A stretch of 64,000 nucleotides of DNA, taken from positions 37,532 through 101,531 of the forward strand of contig CAVZRR010000021.1 in the NCBI GenBank assembly GCA_963777725.1, in the 5' to 3' direction. Positions 49,356 through 59,292 of the stretch are shown here, in pieces (position 1 is the first letter of the stretch; each line of letters starts with the position of its first letter). Source of the stretch: RPQJ01 sp963777725. GTDB taxonomy: Bacteria; Pseudomonadota; Gammaproteobacteria; Steroidobacterales; Steroidobacteraceae. A program made the position numbers and the translations under genes. The notes below the pieces were generated by a model. That model ran no database searches and was not told the origin of the DNA. It saw only the letters and a list, made by a program, of their open reading frames with translations.

Positions 49356-51052
49356 TCAGCCTCCCGCGGTTGCGGCCGTGGACGCCACGATCGTGGGGGA
49401 GCCCGTGGCGTTGAGCACGGTGTCGAGCGCGATCTGCGTCTGCACGCCCGCGACGCCGTCCACCGTGAGGCGGTTCTGCCGCTGGAATTCCTGCACGAGC
49501 CGCATCAATTCCTCGTCGTAGAGGTCACTGCCAGCGGGCACGGCGGGCAGGCCCTGGGCCGCGCGCAGGCTTTCGCGCAACCAGCGCACGTCGTCGCCGC
49601 GCATGCCGGGCGCGAGCGACTTGACGACGGCGAGCGGCGGACGCCAGAGCAGCAGGAAGTCGCCGAACCAGTAGCGCGACAGTGCGGTGATCGAGACTTC
49701 GCGCGCTTCACCGCCGAGGTCGAGCGTTGCCTGCTCGTCGCTGAGCCCCGTGAGGACCACCTGGTGCGTCCGGCCGACGTCATCGGTGAGCGTCAGGATG
49801 GCCGGGCGGTTCAGCGCGCGAAGCTGGGCCCAGGATCCTTTCTGGAACAGGCACTCCAGTCCCTGGCGCCCGGCCTGGTCGCAACCGCGGCCGCGCGCAG
49901 GCTCATACATCGCTCCCCACAGCGCGAACAGCTTGCCGAGCGCGGCTTCGGTCGTCGTGTCGTTGCCGTGACGGACCAGCAACAGGTCGAGCGGCACCCC
50001 GGCGGGTGCTGAGGCGGGCGATGTTGCGGTCGCAGCCGCGGGGATCGCGTCGACCGGCGCGGCATCGGGACCTGTCGCGGCTGGCAACGCCGCGACGGCA
50101 GGCGCCGTCGAGCCGTCGTGGATCGCATCGGTGGTCCTGGCCGCGCGCTGCGTCGTGAACGTCCAGACACCCACGGCGACGAGGGCGAGCGCGGCCGCCA
50201 CCGCGGCGGCGGTCGTCCACTTGAGCCAGGGTGCCGGCACGGGTCGCCCGTAGACCTCGGACGCCGCCTGGCGCACCAGTTTTGCGCCGGCGCGGTGATC
50301 CTCCTGCGTAAAGGCACCCAGCAGGGCCCGGTCGCAGATGACGTTGATGACGCGCGGAATGCCGCCGCTCAGCCGGTGGATCTCGCGCAGCGCCGAGGGC
50401 GTGAACACCTCCGCCGTCGCACCCGCGACCCGCATCCGGTGCTTCACGTAACCGGCGCTCTCGTCCTCCGACAGCGGGTTCAGGTGATAGCGGCCCGTGA
50501 TCCGCTGGGCGAGCTGGCGCAGGTCGGGCTGGTCGAGCAGCTCGCGCAGCTCGGGCTGGCCGATCAGGATGATCTGCAGCAGCTTGGTCGTCGCCGTCTC
50601 GAGGTTGGTCAGCAGCCGCACCTGCTCGAGCGTCTGCGTGCTCAGGTTCTGCGCCTCGTCGACGATCAGCACGACGCGGCGGCCGCGCGCGTGCGTGTCG
50701 AGCAGGTGGCGCCCGAGCAGGTCCATCAGCGTCTTGGTGCTGCCCTGGCCGGACTCCGGCACGGGACGTGCAGTTCCTCGCAGATCGTCAGCAGGAACTC
50801 GGCCGGCGTCACGCGCGGGTTCAGGATCAACGCCACGTCGGCGTGGCCCGGCAACTGCTCGAGCAGGCTGCGAATGACCGTGGTCTTGCCGGTGCCCACC
50901 TCGCCGGTGAGCTGGATGAAGCCGCCCGCCTCGTTGATGCCGTACAACAGGTGAGCGAGCGCCTCCGCGTGCCGCTCGCTGAGGTACAGGTAGCGGGGGT
51001 CCGGCGTGATCGCGAACGGCTTTTCCTGGAGTCCGAAAAAGCTCGTGTACAT
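49356..51052 (-). CDS. gspA: GspA/ExeA-type AAA ATPase with peptidoglycan-binding domain (frameshifted)
   Basis: The reading starts at ATG 51052 (MYTSFFGLQEKPFAITPDP) and changes frame near 50763-50765, where one G seems missing from a GGG run. The joined protein of about 566 residues has Walker A GEVGTGKT (50-57), Walker B VVLIVDEAQNLS, an AAA lid (SGGIPRVINVICDRAL), a membrane helix and a peptidoglycan-binding domain near the C terminus (MRGDDVRWLRESLRAAQG). With gspB it forms the type II secretion GspAB complex. The break in a homopolymer suggests sequencing error. Confidence 0.88.
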
Positions 51053-51117
51053 GCGGCGTCAGGCGTTTCCCGGGGCGTGGGTCGGTCGCCAATGATGCCT
51101 GCCCCGTGCAGGCATGG

Positions 51118-52317
51118 CTAGCGCGGCCGGCGCGGACCGGCAGCCGCGTCGCCCGGGCGCGCCAGGCTGCTCGCGGGTGCCACGGCCAGCTTGCCGAACC
51201 GCTCGCGAATGCCGTCCACCGCCTGGTCGAGTTGCTGGTTGCGGACGGACTCGGCGGGCGAGAACAGGTCCGGTTGCACTTGCCCGGCCAGCTCGCTGAC
51301 ACCGACCCCGAGCAGCCGCAGTGCCGCGCGAGGCTGGGTCTCGAGCCAGGCGTCGAGCAGCGCCGTCGCAATCGTGGTGACGACGCGGGTTTCCTGCGTT
51401 GGCGGCTCGAAGCGTCGCTGGCGCGTGTAGGTCGTGAAGTCCGCGCGGCGGATCTTCACGGTGACGCAGCGCGCGGAGAGCTCCCGGGCCCGCAGGCGCG
51501 CGCAGGCCTTGTCCGCCAGGCGAACGATCTCCGTCCGCAGGCGCCGGTGGTCTGCGATGTCGGTCTCGAAGGTCTCCTCGGCGCTGATCTGCTTCTCGTC
51601 CGCGTCGGGAATCACCGGGCGATCGTCGATCCCGGCCGCCCGCTGCTGGACGCGTTCCGTATAGCGGCCGAAGATCGGCCGCAACCGCGACGCGCTGGCG
51701 GCACGCAGCTCGCCGAGAGTGTGGATGCCGAGCGCCTCGACCTTGGGCGCTGTTTTCGCGCCGAGCCCGAACAACTTGCGGATCGGCAGCGGATCGAGCA
51801 GCTCGCGGACTTCATCCGGCCGCACGACTACGAGGCCGTCCGGTTTGCGCAGGTCGGAGGCGATCTTGGCCACCAGCTTGTTCGGGGCGACGCCGACTGA
51901 CGCCGTGAGCTCCGTCCGCTCGCGCACCCGCCGCTTGATTTCGCGGGCGATCTCGGCCGCATCGCCGAGCGCCGTGGTGCTCGCCGTGACGTCGAGGAAC
52001 GCCTCGTCCAGCGACAGCCCCTGCACCAGCGGCGTGAACTCGTGGAAGATCGCGAAGATCTGCCGCGAAACGTCGGCGTAGTGACCGATGCGCGGTGGCA
52101 CGCAGATCGCATCCGGACAGCGACGCAGCGCCTCGCGCACAGGCATGGCCGAATGCACGCCGAACCGGCGCACTTCGTAGCTGGCCGCCGCGACGACGCC
52201 GCGCCCGCCCGTGCCGCCGACGATGACCGGTTTCCCGCGCAGCGCGGGGTCATCGCGCTGTTCCACGGATGCATAGAAGGCGTCCATGTCCACGTGCAGT
52301 ATGGCTCGTGAGTCCAT
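51118..52317 (-). CDS. dinB: DNA polymerase IV
   Basis: The 399-residue Y-family polymerase starts at ATG 52317 and has metal residues Asp10 (HVDMDAFYASVE) and Asp104-Glu105 (LSLDEAF), followed by the PNKLVAKIASD fingers/palm and KLFGLGAKTAPKVE thumb helix-hairpin. It performs error-prone bypass of lesions. No LexA box was recognised just upstream. Confidence 0.97.
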   Translation of the reverse strand: MDSRAILHVDMDAFYASVEQRDDPALRGKPVIVGGTGGRGVVAAASYEVRRFGVHSAMPVREALRRCPDAICVPPRIGHYADVSRQIFAIFHEFTPLVQGLSLDEAFLDVTASTTALGDAAEIAREIKRRVRERTELTASVGVAPNKLVAKIASDLRKPDGLVVVRPDEVRELLDPLPIRKLFGLGAKTAPKVEALGIHTLGELRAASASRLRPIFGRYTERVQQRAAGIDDRPVIPDADEKQISAEETFETDIADHRRLRTEIVRLADKACARLRARELSARCVTVKIRRADFTTYTRQRRFEPPTQETRVVTTIATALLDAWLETQPRAALRLLGVGVSELAGQVQPDLFSPAESVRNQQLDQAVDGIRERFGKLAVAPASSLARPGDAAAGPRRPR

Positions 52318-52438
52318 TGCCCCAAGGATACGGCGCGCGGCATGGACCGTCGCGGCATCCGTTTGGCGCCGCCGCGCGAAATTCAGGGATAATCGACGGG
52401 GCCGCGACCGAGCGCGGCGTGTCCACCAGGAGCCATCA

Positions 52439-53050
52439 ATGACCCACCACATCGAACTGCCGCCGCTGCCTTACGCCCAGGACGCCCTCGCCCCGGTGAT
52501 CTCGGCCGAAACGCTGTCGTTTCACTACGGCAAGCACCACAAGGCCTACGTGGACAACCTGAACAAGCTCGTGGCGGGCACCGAGCTCTCCGAGGCGCCG
52601 CTCGAGCAGGTCATCGCCGCCGTGGCTGGCAAGCCGGACAAGGTGGGCATCTTCAACAACGCAGCCCAGACCTGGAACCACACGTTCTTCTGGAACAGCC
52701 TCATGCCCCACGGCGGCGGCGGCGCGCCTGCGGGTGCCGTCGGCAAGGCCATCGACGCGGCCTTCGGCAGCTACGAAAACTTCAAGAAGGAATTCTCCAA
52801 CGCGGCGATGACGCAGTTCGGCAGCGGCTGGGCCTGGCTGGTGGCCGACAAGGGCGCGTTGCGCGTCGTGAAGACCGGCAACGCGGACACGCCGCTCACG
52901 ATGGGCCTGACGCCGCTGCTCACGATCGACGTCTGGGAGCACGCGTACTACCTCGACTACCAGAATCGGCGCGCTGACTTCGTGGCGGCCGTGATCGACA
53001 AGCTGCTCAGCTGGGAATTCGCGAACGCGAACCTGGCCCGCGCGAGGTGA
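52439..53050 (+). CDS. sodB: Iron superoxide dismutase
   Basis: The 203-residue enzyme has metal ligands His29 (SFHYGKHH), His81 (WNHTFFWNSL), Asp164 and His168 (TIDVWEHAYY). The block AAQTWNHTFFWNSL with the glutamine is of the Fe-type. An AGGAG box precedes the ATG. It is transcribed divergently from dinB. Confidence 0.97.
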   Translation: MTHHIELPPLPYAQDALAPVISAETLSFHYGKHHKAYVDNLNKLVAGTELSEAPLEQVIAAVAGKPDKVGIFNNAAQTWNHTFFWNSLMPHGGGGAPAGAVGKAIDAAFGSYENFKKEFSNAAMTQFGSGWAWLVADKGALRVVKTGNADTPLTMGLTPLLTIDVWEHAYYLDYQNRRADFVAAVIDKLLSWEFANANLARAR

Positions 53051-53065
53051 TGCGCGCGCGACGCG

Positions 53066-54532
53066 TCAGAGCGTGAGCGCGGTGTAGGCCAGCAGCCCGA
53101 GGCCGGTGAAGACCAGGCTGACGAAGTAGGCGAGTCCCAGCAGCGCGAACTTCGGCACGGTCTTCCACCAGCCCTGCGCGTACACGCGTCGCATGGCCCT
53201 GAGCAGGTACCACGGCACGTAGAAGACCAGCGCCGTGCCGAGTGCCGCCTGGGCGGCGTTGATGCCGCCCGCGAGCGGTCCGGTGACCGATTCGGCCAGC
53301 CGCTCGAGCAGCAGCACGACGATCCCGGCCAGGAAGAAGAACGCGTGGAAGTGCACGACGAACAGCAGGTGCTCCACGTAGTAGCGCCCTGACCGGACGT
53401 ACAGCACGCTCAACACGGCCGCGATCAGCGGCAGGAAGATGAACATCATCTTCGGGATGTTCTCGAACAGCGCGCGGCCGAAGGACTGCTGGTCCGCCAT
53501 GATCTTGCGGCAGGCCTCGCGCAGCCGCGGCTCGTACTGCTCGAGCACGGGCCCCGCGTCGATCATGAAATTTTCCTCGCTGCAGGGATCGGCGATGAAG
53601 CGATTGGCGGCCGCGAGGTCCGCCGGGGAAGCGCGGGCCAGGTCCGCCTCGAGCTCACGACGGGCCGTGGCGCGCTCGCTTTCCGGCATGCGCTCGATCA
53701 CTGCGTCGATCAGGCGCCGGGCCTCGGCGTCGAGCGTCGGCTGGGCGCCGGGTGCGGCGGGAGCCGTAGGCGCCGGCGGTGGCTCGGGCTGCGGCGACTC
53801 GGCGGCCTGCCGGCCGTCACGGATCTGGATGTTGGTGCCGCCCTCGTCGAGTTGCAGCGCGACCTCGGAGCCGGGGTCGGAGATCGACGCGACCACGAAG
53901 AACACCAGGCTCAGCACCAGGTACATCCGGAACGGCGGCGTGTAGCTCGCGCGCCGGCCGCGCAGGAACTCCTGCGTCAGCAGCCCGGGCCGGAAGGCGA
54001 GCGGCCACAACGTCCGCCACACGCGCGAGTCCGCGTCGAGCAGGTCGCCGATCACGTCACGGGTCAGTCCCCACAGCGACAGGACCCGCACCCGGGAGTG
54101 CTGGCCGCAGTGCGAACAATGCTGGCCGGTCAGCACCTCGCCGCAGTTGAGGCAGTTCTCGGTGGAAACCGCGCCGCGCAGGAATTCCTCGCGGTGAGGC
54201 AGCACGCGGCGTTCGGCCGTGAAGCGCTCGCCGAAACGCGCGACGCCCTGCGCACGCATGCGTGGCGCGTGATTCGCCAGGTAATCGTCGAGTGCGAGCG
54301 CGTCCCGCAGCCGGTACTGCACGACGCGGCGGATGCGGCCGGGCGGTGCCGCGGGATCGTCGAGGATCTCGGCGGAGCGGAATCCGTCGAACTGCAGCAT
54401 GTCCGCGATGTGGTCGCGCAGCCAGGTGTCGAATGGCCCCGCGATCTCCGCGTCGGCCTCGAGGCTCACCTCGTAGAGGACGCTCTTGCTTTCGGGGGGC
54501 GGCTGCACGGGACGCAGGGTAGCAAAAGTCAC
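53066..54532 (-). CDS. DUF4286-DUF3667 fusion membrane protein
   Basis: The 488-residue protein has an N-terminal DUF4286-like ferredoxin-fold domain (about 18-105, VLYEVSLEADAEIAG, WLRDHIADMLQFDGF), then a DUF3667 region with a zinc-ribbon (CLNCGEVLTGQHCSHCGQ) and several membrane helices (LVLSLVFFVVASI, FIFLPLIAAVLSVLYV, HFHAFFFLAGIVVLLLE, FALLGLAYFVSLVFTGLGLLA). Both parts are of unknown function. It is convergent with sodB. Confidence 0.85.
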   Translation of the reverse strand: MTFATLRPVQPPPESKSVLYEVSLEADAEIAGPFDTWLRDHIADMLQFDGFRSAEILDDPAAPPGRIRRVVQYRLRDALALDDYLANHAPRMRAQGVARFGERFTAERRVLPHREEFLRGAVSTENCLNCGEVLTGQHCSHCGQHSRVRVLSLWGLTRDVIGDLLDADSRVWRTLWPLAFRPGLLTQEFLRGRRASYTPPFRMYLVLSLVFFVVASISDPGSEVALQLDEGGTNIQIRDGRQAAESPQPEPPPAPTAPAAPGAQPTLDAEARRLIDAVIERMPESERATARRELEADLARASPADLAAANRFIADPCSEENFMIDAGPVLEQYEPRLREACRKIMADQQSFGRALFENIPKMMFIFLPLIAAVLSVLYVRSGRYYVEHLLFVVHFHAFFFLAGIVVLLLERLAESVTGPLAGGINAAQAALGTALVFYVPWYLLRAMRRVYAQGWWKTVPKFALLGLAYFVSLVFTGLGLLAYTALTL

Positions 54533-54584
54533 GAGCCGGACGGCGAACGGCCCGCCCGGCTCGCTGTGCCACAGGCGCCGCCGC

Positions 54585-57065
54585 TCAGGCGATCTGGCGC
54601 AACGGCTGCGCCGTGGATTCCGCCTGCACGCCGGCCATCAGTTCCTCGGTCGAGAAGTCGTCCACGTTGACGATGTCCATGACTTTGCGATCGTAGTCCC
54701 GCAACAGCTGCGCTTCGGCCGCATTCAGCAGCCCGATCGACACCGCCTGCTCGATCTGGCCGGGCAGGTCGAGCGCTGTGATGCGGCCGGTCTTCACGCC
54801 CTCGACCCGCAGCCGCTTCTCGAGCGGCTCCGCGCTCATCGAGAGTACCAGCGCCTCCTGCAGCAGCCCGATCGGGTTGCCCGGCTCGACGGTCTTGTAG
54901 ATGCCGTGGGACAGCCGCTCGCGGGTTTCCGAAGGCATCATCAGCGGCTCGACGATCTTGCGGCCGAGACGGTCGCTCGGCGCAAAGTAGGTGCGGCCGC
55001 GCGGGAAAATCACGATGCGCATCAGCCCGGCGACCCAGCGGTTCGGGAAGTTGCGCAGGAAACCGTGCAGCTGCTCCTGGGCCTCGTAGAGCAGCGTGCG
55101 GCAGCTCCACTCGACGAGCGGCAGGTCCGCCTCGGGCCGGCCCTGGTTCTCGTAGTGCTTGAGCACCATCGAGGCCATGTAGAGGGCGGACAGCACGTCG
55201 CCGAGGCGCGCCGACAGATGCTCCTTCTGCTTCAGGTACCCGCCGAGCGTCAGCATCGCCATGTCCGTCGCGAACGCGAACGCTGCGCTGAACTTGTTGA
55301 TGTGCTGGTAGTAGCGCTGCGTCGCCCCCTCGGTGGGCGCGTCGGAGAAGCGCGCGAGGGTCGTGGCCATGACCAGCGAACGGGCGGCGTTCGAGATCGT
55401 GTAGCCCGCATGGCCGAACAGCGCCTCGTCGAACTCGCGCAGGCTGCGGGCCTTGTCCTTGACCTTCGCCGCGTTCATCTCCTTGAGCACGTACGGATGG
55501 CAGCGGATCGCGCCCTGGCCGAGGATCATCAGGCTGCGCGTCAGGATGTTGGCGCCTTCGACCGTGATCGCGACCGGCACCACCTGGTAGCCGCGGCCGA
55601 GATAGTTCTTCGGGCCGAGGCAGATGCCCTTGCCGCCGTGCACGTCCATCGCGTCGTTCGCGACTTTGCGGCCGAGCTCCGTGCAGTGGTACTTGAGCAT
55701 CGCCGATGGCACCGAAGGCTTCTCGCCGCCGTCGATCGCGCCGCTCGTCACGGAGCGGGCCGCGTCGATGATGTACGCGGCGCCCGCCATGCGCGTCAGC
55801 GCGGCCTCGACGCCCTCGAACTTGCCCACGGATTGCGCGAACTGCTTGCGGATGCGCGCGTAGGCCGTGGAGGCATAGACGCCCGCCTTGGCGCCGCCCG
55901 CCGAGTTCGATGGCAGCGAGATGCAGCGGCCGACCGAGAGCTGCTCGACCAGCATGCGCCAGCCCTGGCCGGCCATCTTCGGCCCGCCGATGATCGCGTC
56001 GAGTGGCACGAACACGTCCTTGCCGGACAGCGGGCCATTCTGGAACGGCACGTTGAGCGGGAAGTGGCGGCGGCCGATCGTGACCCCGGGCGTGTGGCGC
56101 GGGATCAGCGCGCAGGTGATGCCGTAGTCCGTCTTGTCGCCGCCGAGCAGCTTGTCGGGATCGTAGAGCTTGAACGCGAGGCCGATGACCGTCGCAATCG
56201 GCGCGAGCGTGATGTAGCGCTTGGAGAAATTGAGCCGCACGCCGACGACTTCCTTGCCTTCCCACGTGCCGCGGCAGACCACGCCGGTGTCGGGAATCGA
56301 GGCGGCATCCGAACCCGCCCGCGGACCGGTCAGCGCGAAGCAGGGCACGTCCTCGCCGCGCGCGAGCCGCGGCAGGTAGTGGTTCTTCTGCTCGTCGGTG
56401 CCGTAGTGCAGCAGCAGCTCGGCCGGGCCGAGCGAGTTCGGCACCGCGACCGTCGAGGAGCACGTGGCGCTGCGGCTCGCGAGCTTCACGAGCACGCAGG
56501 AATGCGCGTAGGCCGAGAAGCCGAGGCCGCCGTACGACTTCGGGATGATCATCGCAAAGAAGCCCTTCTTCTTCAGGTAGTCCCAGACCTGCGGCGGCAG
56601 GTCCGCGCGACGATGCGTGATGTCCCAGTCGTCGATCATCCGGCACAGCTCCTCGCAGGGGCCGTCGATGAACGCCTGTTCCTCGGCAGTGAGTTGCGGC
56701 GCCTTCGCCGACAGCAGCTTCGGCCAGTCGGGTTTGCCCGTGAAGAGCTCGCCGTCCCACCAGACGGTGCCGGCCTCGAGCGCCTCGCGCTCGGTATCCG
56801 ACATCGTCGGCAGCATGCGCCGGTACACCATCAGGAACGGCTTGGTGACGTAGCGCAGCCGGATGGCGTCGATGTTCAGCAGCACCAGCGCGGCAAACGC
56901 CGTCCAGAGGGCGATGGTCCACGGCAGCGAGCCGCTGCCGAACACGCTGTAAGCGACCAGTACGACGGCGACTGCAATCGTTGCTGCGCGCAACGACACG
57001 CGGTTGTACGCCAGGTAGAGCGCGCCGCCGAAGAAAATCAGGAGCCACATCAGGAACATCAGCAC
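54585..57065 (-). CDS. fadE: Acyl-CoA dehydrogenase (FadE)
   Basis: This 826-residue long-form FadE starts with two membrane helices (LMWLLIFFGGALYLAYN and ATIAVAVVLVAYSVFG), then the acyl-CoA dehydrogenase domains (FFAMIIPKSYGGLGFSAYAH, FALTGPRAGSDAASIPDTG, AMDVHGGKGICLG, ITVEGANILTR). It performs the first oxidation of fatty-acid beta-oxidation, passing electrons via ETF. GTG 57065 and ATG 57059 are alternative starts. Confidence 0.95.
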   Translation of the reverse strand: MLMFLMWLLIFFGGALYLAYNRVSLRAATIAVAVVLVAYSVFGSGSLPWTIALWTAFAALVLLNIDAIRLRYVTKPFLMVYRRMLPTMSDTEREALEAGTVWWDGELFTGKPDWPKLLSAKAPQLTAEEQAFIDGPCEELCRMIDDWDITHRRADLPPQVWDYLKKKGFFAMIIPKSYGGLGFSAYAHSCVLVKLASRSATCSSTVAVPNSLGPAELLLHYGTDEQKNHYLPRLARGEDVPCFALTGPRAGSDAASIPDTGVVCRGTWEGKEVVGVRLNFSKRYITLAPIATVIGLAFKLYDPDKLLGGDKTDYGITCALIPRHTPGVTIGRRHFPLNVPFQNGPLSGKDVFVPLDAIIGGPKMAGQGWRMLVEQLSVGRCISLPSNSAGGAKAGVYASTAYARIRKQFAQSVGKFEGVEAALTRMAGAAYIIDAARSVTSGAIDGGEKPSVPSAMLKYHCTELGRKVANDAMDVHGGKGICLGPKNYLGRGYQVVPVAITVEGANILTRSLMILGQGAIRCHPYVLKEMNAAKVKDKARSLREFDEALFGHAGYTISNAARSLVMATTLARFSDAPTEGATQRYYQHINKFSAAFAFATDMAMLTLGGYLKQKEHLSARLGDVLSALYMASMVLKHYENQGRPEADLPLVEWSCRTLLYEAQEQLHGFLRNFPNRWVAGLMRIVIFPRGRTYFAPSDRLGRKIVEPLMMPSETRERLSHGIYKTVEPGNPIGLLQEALVLSMSAEPLEKRLRVEGVKTGRITALDLPGQIEQAVSIGLLNAAEAQLLRDYDRKVMDIVNVDDFSTEELMAGVQAESTAQPLRQIA

Positions 57066-57116
57066 TGCCTTGATCCCCCGCAGAGTGGCGGGGCGGTGTG
57101 CCCCGATTCAATGACC

Positions 57117-57146
57117 AATATGCCCTCGGATGCTGCGCTGCCGCAA
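57117..57146 (-). promoter_or_regulatory. Possible fadE promoter
   Basis: Minus strand: TTGCGG (57146-57141) and CATATT (57122-57117) are 18 bp apart, about 52 bp before the fadE start. The spacing is acceptable but the hexamers are only moderate. The rest of the 212-bp gap shows nothing else I can support. Confidence 0.3.
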
Positions 57147-57277
57147 TAGCAAATTCTTCAATCGGGGCAAAGACTTGCTTCGGGGATCAAGCGGCGATGG
57201 ATGCAGTCCCGCCCGGCGCGTTTTTGTGCACTGCAGTAAGGCAGCGCATTCAATGACATACGCGGACGAGCGCGGTC

Positions 57278-57892
57278 TCAGGGCGACAGCAGTCGGCTCA
57301 CGACGCTGTCGATCGCGTCCTTGATCGTGCCCGGAGGCAGGTCGGGCTGGCGCACTGCGGTCAGCGCCAGGCCCCGGATGAAGCACTCGAGCAGGAACGC
57401 GCGGGTCGCCACGGACTCGGCCGGCAGCCCGAGGCCCCCGTCCTCGCGGGCACGGTTCATCCACCCGGCGAGGTCCGACAGGATCAAGGCGTCCGAGCCG
57501 CGCAGCGCCGCGGCGATCTGCGGATCACGCGAGGCCTCGGCGCTCATCTCGAGGAACAGTGCTGCGTTCATCACGCTCGGATCGCGGGCCTGCCAGCGGA
57601 TGAAGACGTCGTACAGAGACGCGGCCAGTTCGCTCGATGAATGCAGCTGTGCGATCTGGGTCCGGCCCTCCTGCAATTGGCGCTCGATGATCGCCAGCAC
57701 GATCGCGCTCTTGTTCTCGAAATACCGATACATCAACCCCGCGCTCATCTGCGCGGTCTCGGCGATGCTGGCCATGCTGGCCGCGTGAAAGCCGTATTCG
57801 ATGAAGCACCGTTGCGCCGCGCAGAGGATGCGCTCGCGCTGCGCCTCTGCACGCGGTGTGTCCTTCGTGGTGCGCGCAATCCCGGCGTTCAT
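57278..57892 (-). CDS. TetR/AcrR regulator of the second efflux operon
   Basis: The 204-residue protein has an HTH at about 15-62 (AEAQRERILCAAQRCFIEYG, MSAGLMYRYFENKSAIVLAI) and a typical C-terminal helical domain. It is the last gene of the efflux operon, overlapping the outer-membrane factor gene by 4 bp. The operator at the operon head is the likely target, giving feedback control. Confidence 0.92.
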   Translation of the reverse strand: MNAGIARTTKDTPRAEAQRERILCAAQRCFIEYGFHAASMASIAETAQMSAGLMYRYFENKSAIVLAIIERQLQEGRTQIAQLHSSSELAASLYDVFIRWQARDPSVMNAALFLEMSAEASRDPQIAAALRGSDALILSDLAGWMNRAREDGGLGLPAESVATRAFLLECFIRGLALTAVRQPDLPPGTIKDAIDSVVSRLLSP

Positions 57893-59292
57893 GGGCCGCC
57901 CTGTTGCCAGCCGCCGCCGAGAACTTTGTAGAGCGCCACGCGGTTCGCCTGCTCGGCGAGCTGTGTCGCGACCAGGCTCTGCTGGGCCAGGTACAGGGAC
58001 CGCTGCGCCTCGAGCAGCACGAGGTAATTGTCGCGGCCGGCGCGGTAACGGGCCCGGGACAGGCGATCGCCTTCCGCCGCGGCCTCGACGGCCGCTTGCC
58101 GGGCCGCTCGCTGGTCGGCGAGCGTGCCGGTCAGCGCGAGCGCGTCGGCCACTTCCTGGAAGCCGACCTGGATGGCCTGCTCGTACTGCGCGAGCGCGAT
58201 GTCGCGATCAGCCGTGGCCACGCCGAGATTGGACCGCAGGCGGCCGCCCGCGAAGATCGGCACCTCGACCTTCGGCACGAAGCTCCAGATCCCGGTGCCG
58301 GAATCGAACAGGCCGGACAATTCGTCGCTGGTCGTGCCGACGGCGCCCGTCAACGTGATCTTCGGAAAAAAGGCCGCGCGCGCAGCACCAATGTTGGCGT
58401 TCGCCGCCAGCAGCTGGTGCTCGGCCGCCAGCACGTCCGGGCGGCGCAGCAGCACCTCCGACGGCAGCCCCGCCGGCAGCGGGCCGAGGCCGGTGACTGA
58501 CGCATCGAAGGCCTCGGGCAGCAGTTCGGCTGCCAACGGTGCACCGACCAGCAGGTTGAGCGCATTCTTGTCCTGAGCGACCAGCCCGGCGTAGCGCGCG
58601 ACCTCGGCGCGCGCGGTCTCGACCTGGGTGCGCGCGAGGCTCAGTTCCAGTGCGGACTCGGCGCCGAGCTCGTAGCGCTTCGCCGTCAAGTCGTAGTACT
58701 CCTCGCGCGTCCGCAGCGTCTCCTCGGCGATCCGCACCTGTTCCTGGTTCGCGGCCAGGTTCAGGTACGCGTTGGCGACGGCGGCAATCAGCGCGAGCTG
58801 CGCGCTGCGCCGCGCCTCTTCCTGCGCGAAGTAGCGCTGCAGCGCAGACTCGCTCAGGTTGCGCACCCGGCCGAACAGGTCGAGCTCGAACTCGGTGACG
58901 GCCAGGTCGGCGGTATAGACATCGGTGACCGGCCGGTCACTGCCGCCGGTGCGTGCCAGCGCCGCATTCGCGCCGAGCGAGGGCAGCCGGTCGGCGCGCT
59001 GGATGCCGTACTGAGCCCGTGCGCGCTCGATGTTGAGCACGGCCACGCGCAGGTCGCGGTTGTTCGCGAGCGCCAGCTCGATCACCGACTCGAGCCTCGG
59101 GTCCGTGAAGAAATCCCGCCAACCGATGTCGGCGGTCGCTCCAGCCGCCGCCGCTGCGGTCGTCGTCGCTGGCAGCGGCCACTCGGCGGGGATCGACGGA
59201 TCGGCCGCCGGCACGGGCGGCTCCAGCACGGCACAACCGCTCGCGAGCACGACGGCCGCGAGCAGCAGGGACTTCAGGCAGCGCTCAGCCAT
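57889..59292 (-). CDS. Efflux outer-membrane factor (NodT/OprM family)
   Basis: The 467-residue protein has a lipoprotein signal (LASGC, Cys20) and two OEP repeats with the tunnel helices (AALDxxx-like LALANNRDLRVAVLNIERAR; ANIGAARAAFFPKITLTG). It ends the tripartite pump across the outer membrane. It overlaps the pump gene by 8 bp. Confidence 0.95.
   Translation of the reverse strand: MAERCLKSLLLAAVVLASGCAVLEPPVPAADPSIPAEWPLPATTTAAAAAGATADIGWRDFFTDPRLESVIELALANNRDLRVAVLNIERARAQYGIQRADRLPSLGANAALARTGGSDRPVTDVYTADLAVTEFELDLFGRVRNLSESALQRYFAQEEARRSAQLALIAAVANAYLNLAANQEQVRIAEETLRTREEYYDLTAKRYELGAESALELSLARTQVETARAEVARYAGLVAQDKNALNLLVGAPLAAELLPEAFDASVTGLGPLPAGLPSEVLLRRPDVLAAEHQLLAANANIGAARAAFFPKITLTGAVGTTSDELSGLFDSGTGIWSFVPKVEVPIFAGGRLRSNLGVATADRDIALAQYEQAIQVGFQEVADALALTGTLADQRAARQAAVEAAAEGDRLSRARYRAGRDNYLVLLEAQRSLYLAQQSLVATQLAEQANRVALYKVLGGGWQQGGP

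Noticed and set aside
51053..51371. N-terminal extension of the gspA frame
   Set aside because: This part is in the wrong frame; the real start is ATG 51052 and the frames are joined by a one-base break near 50763.
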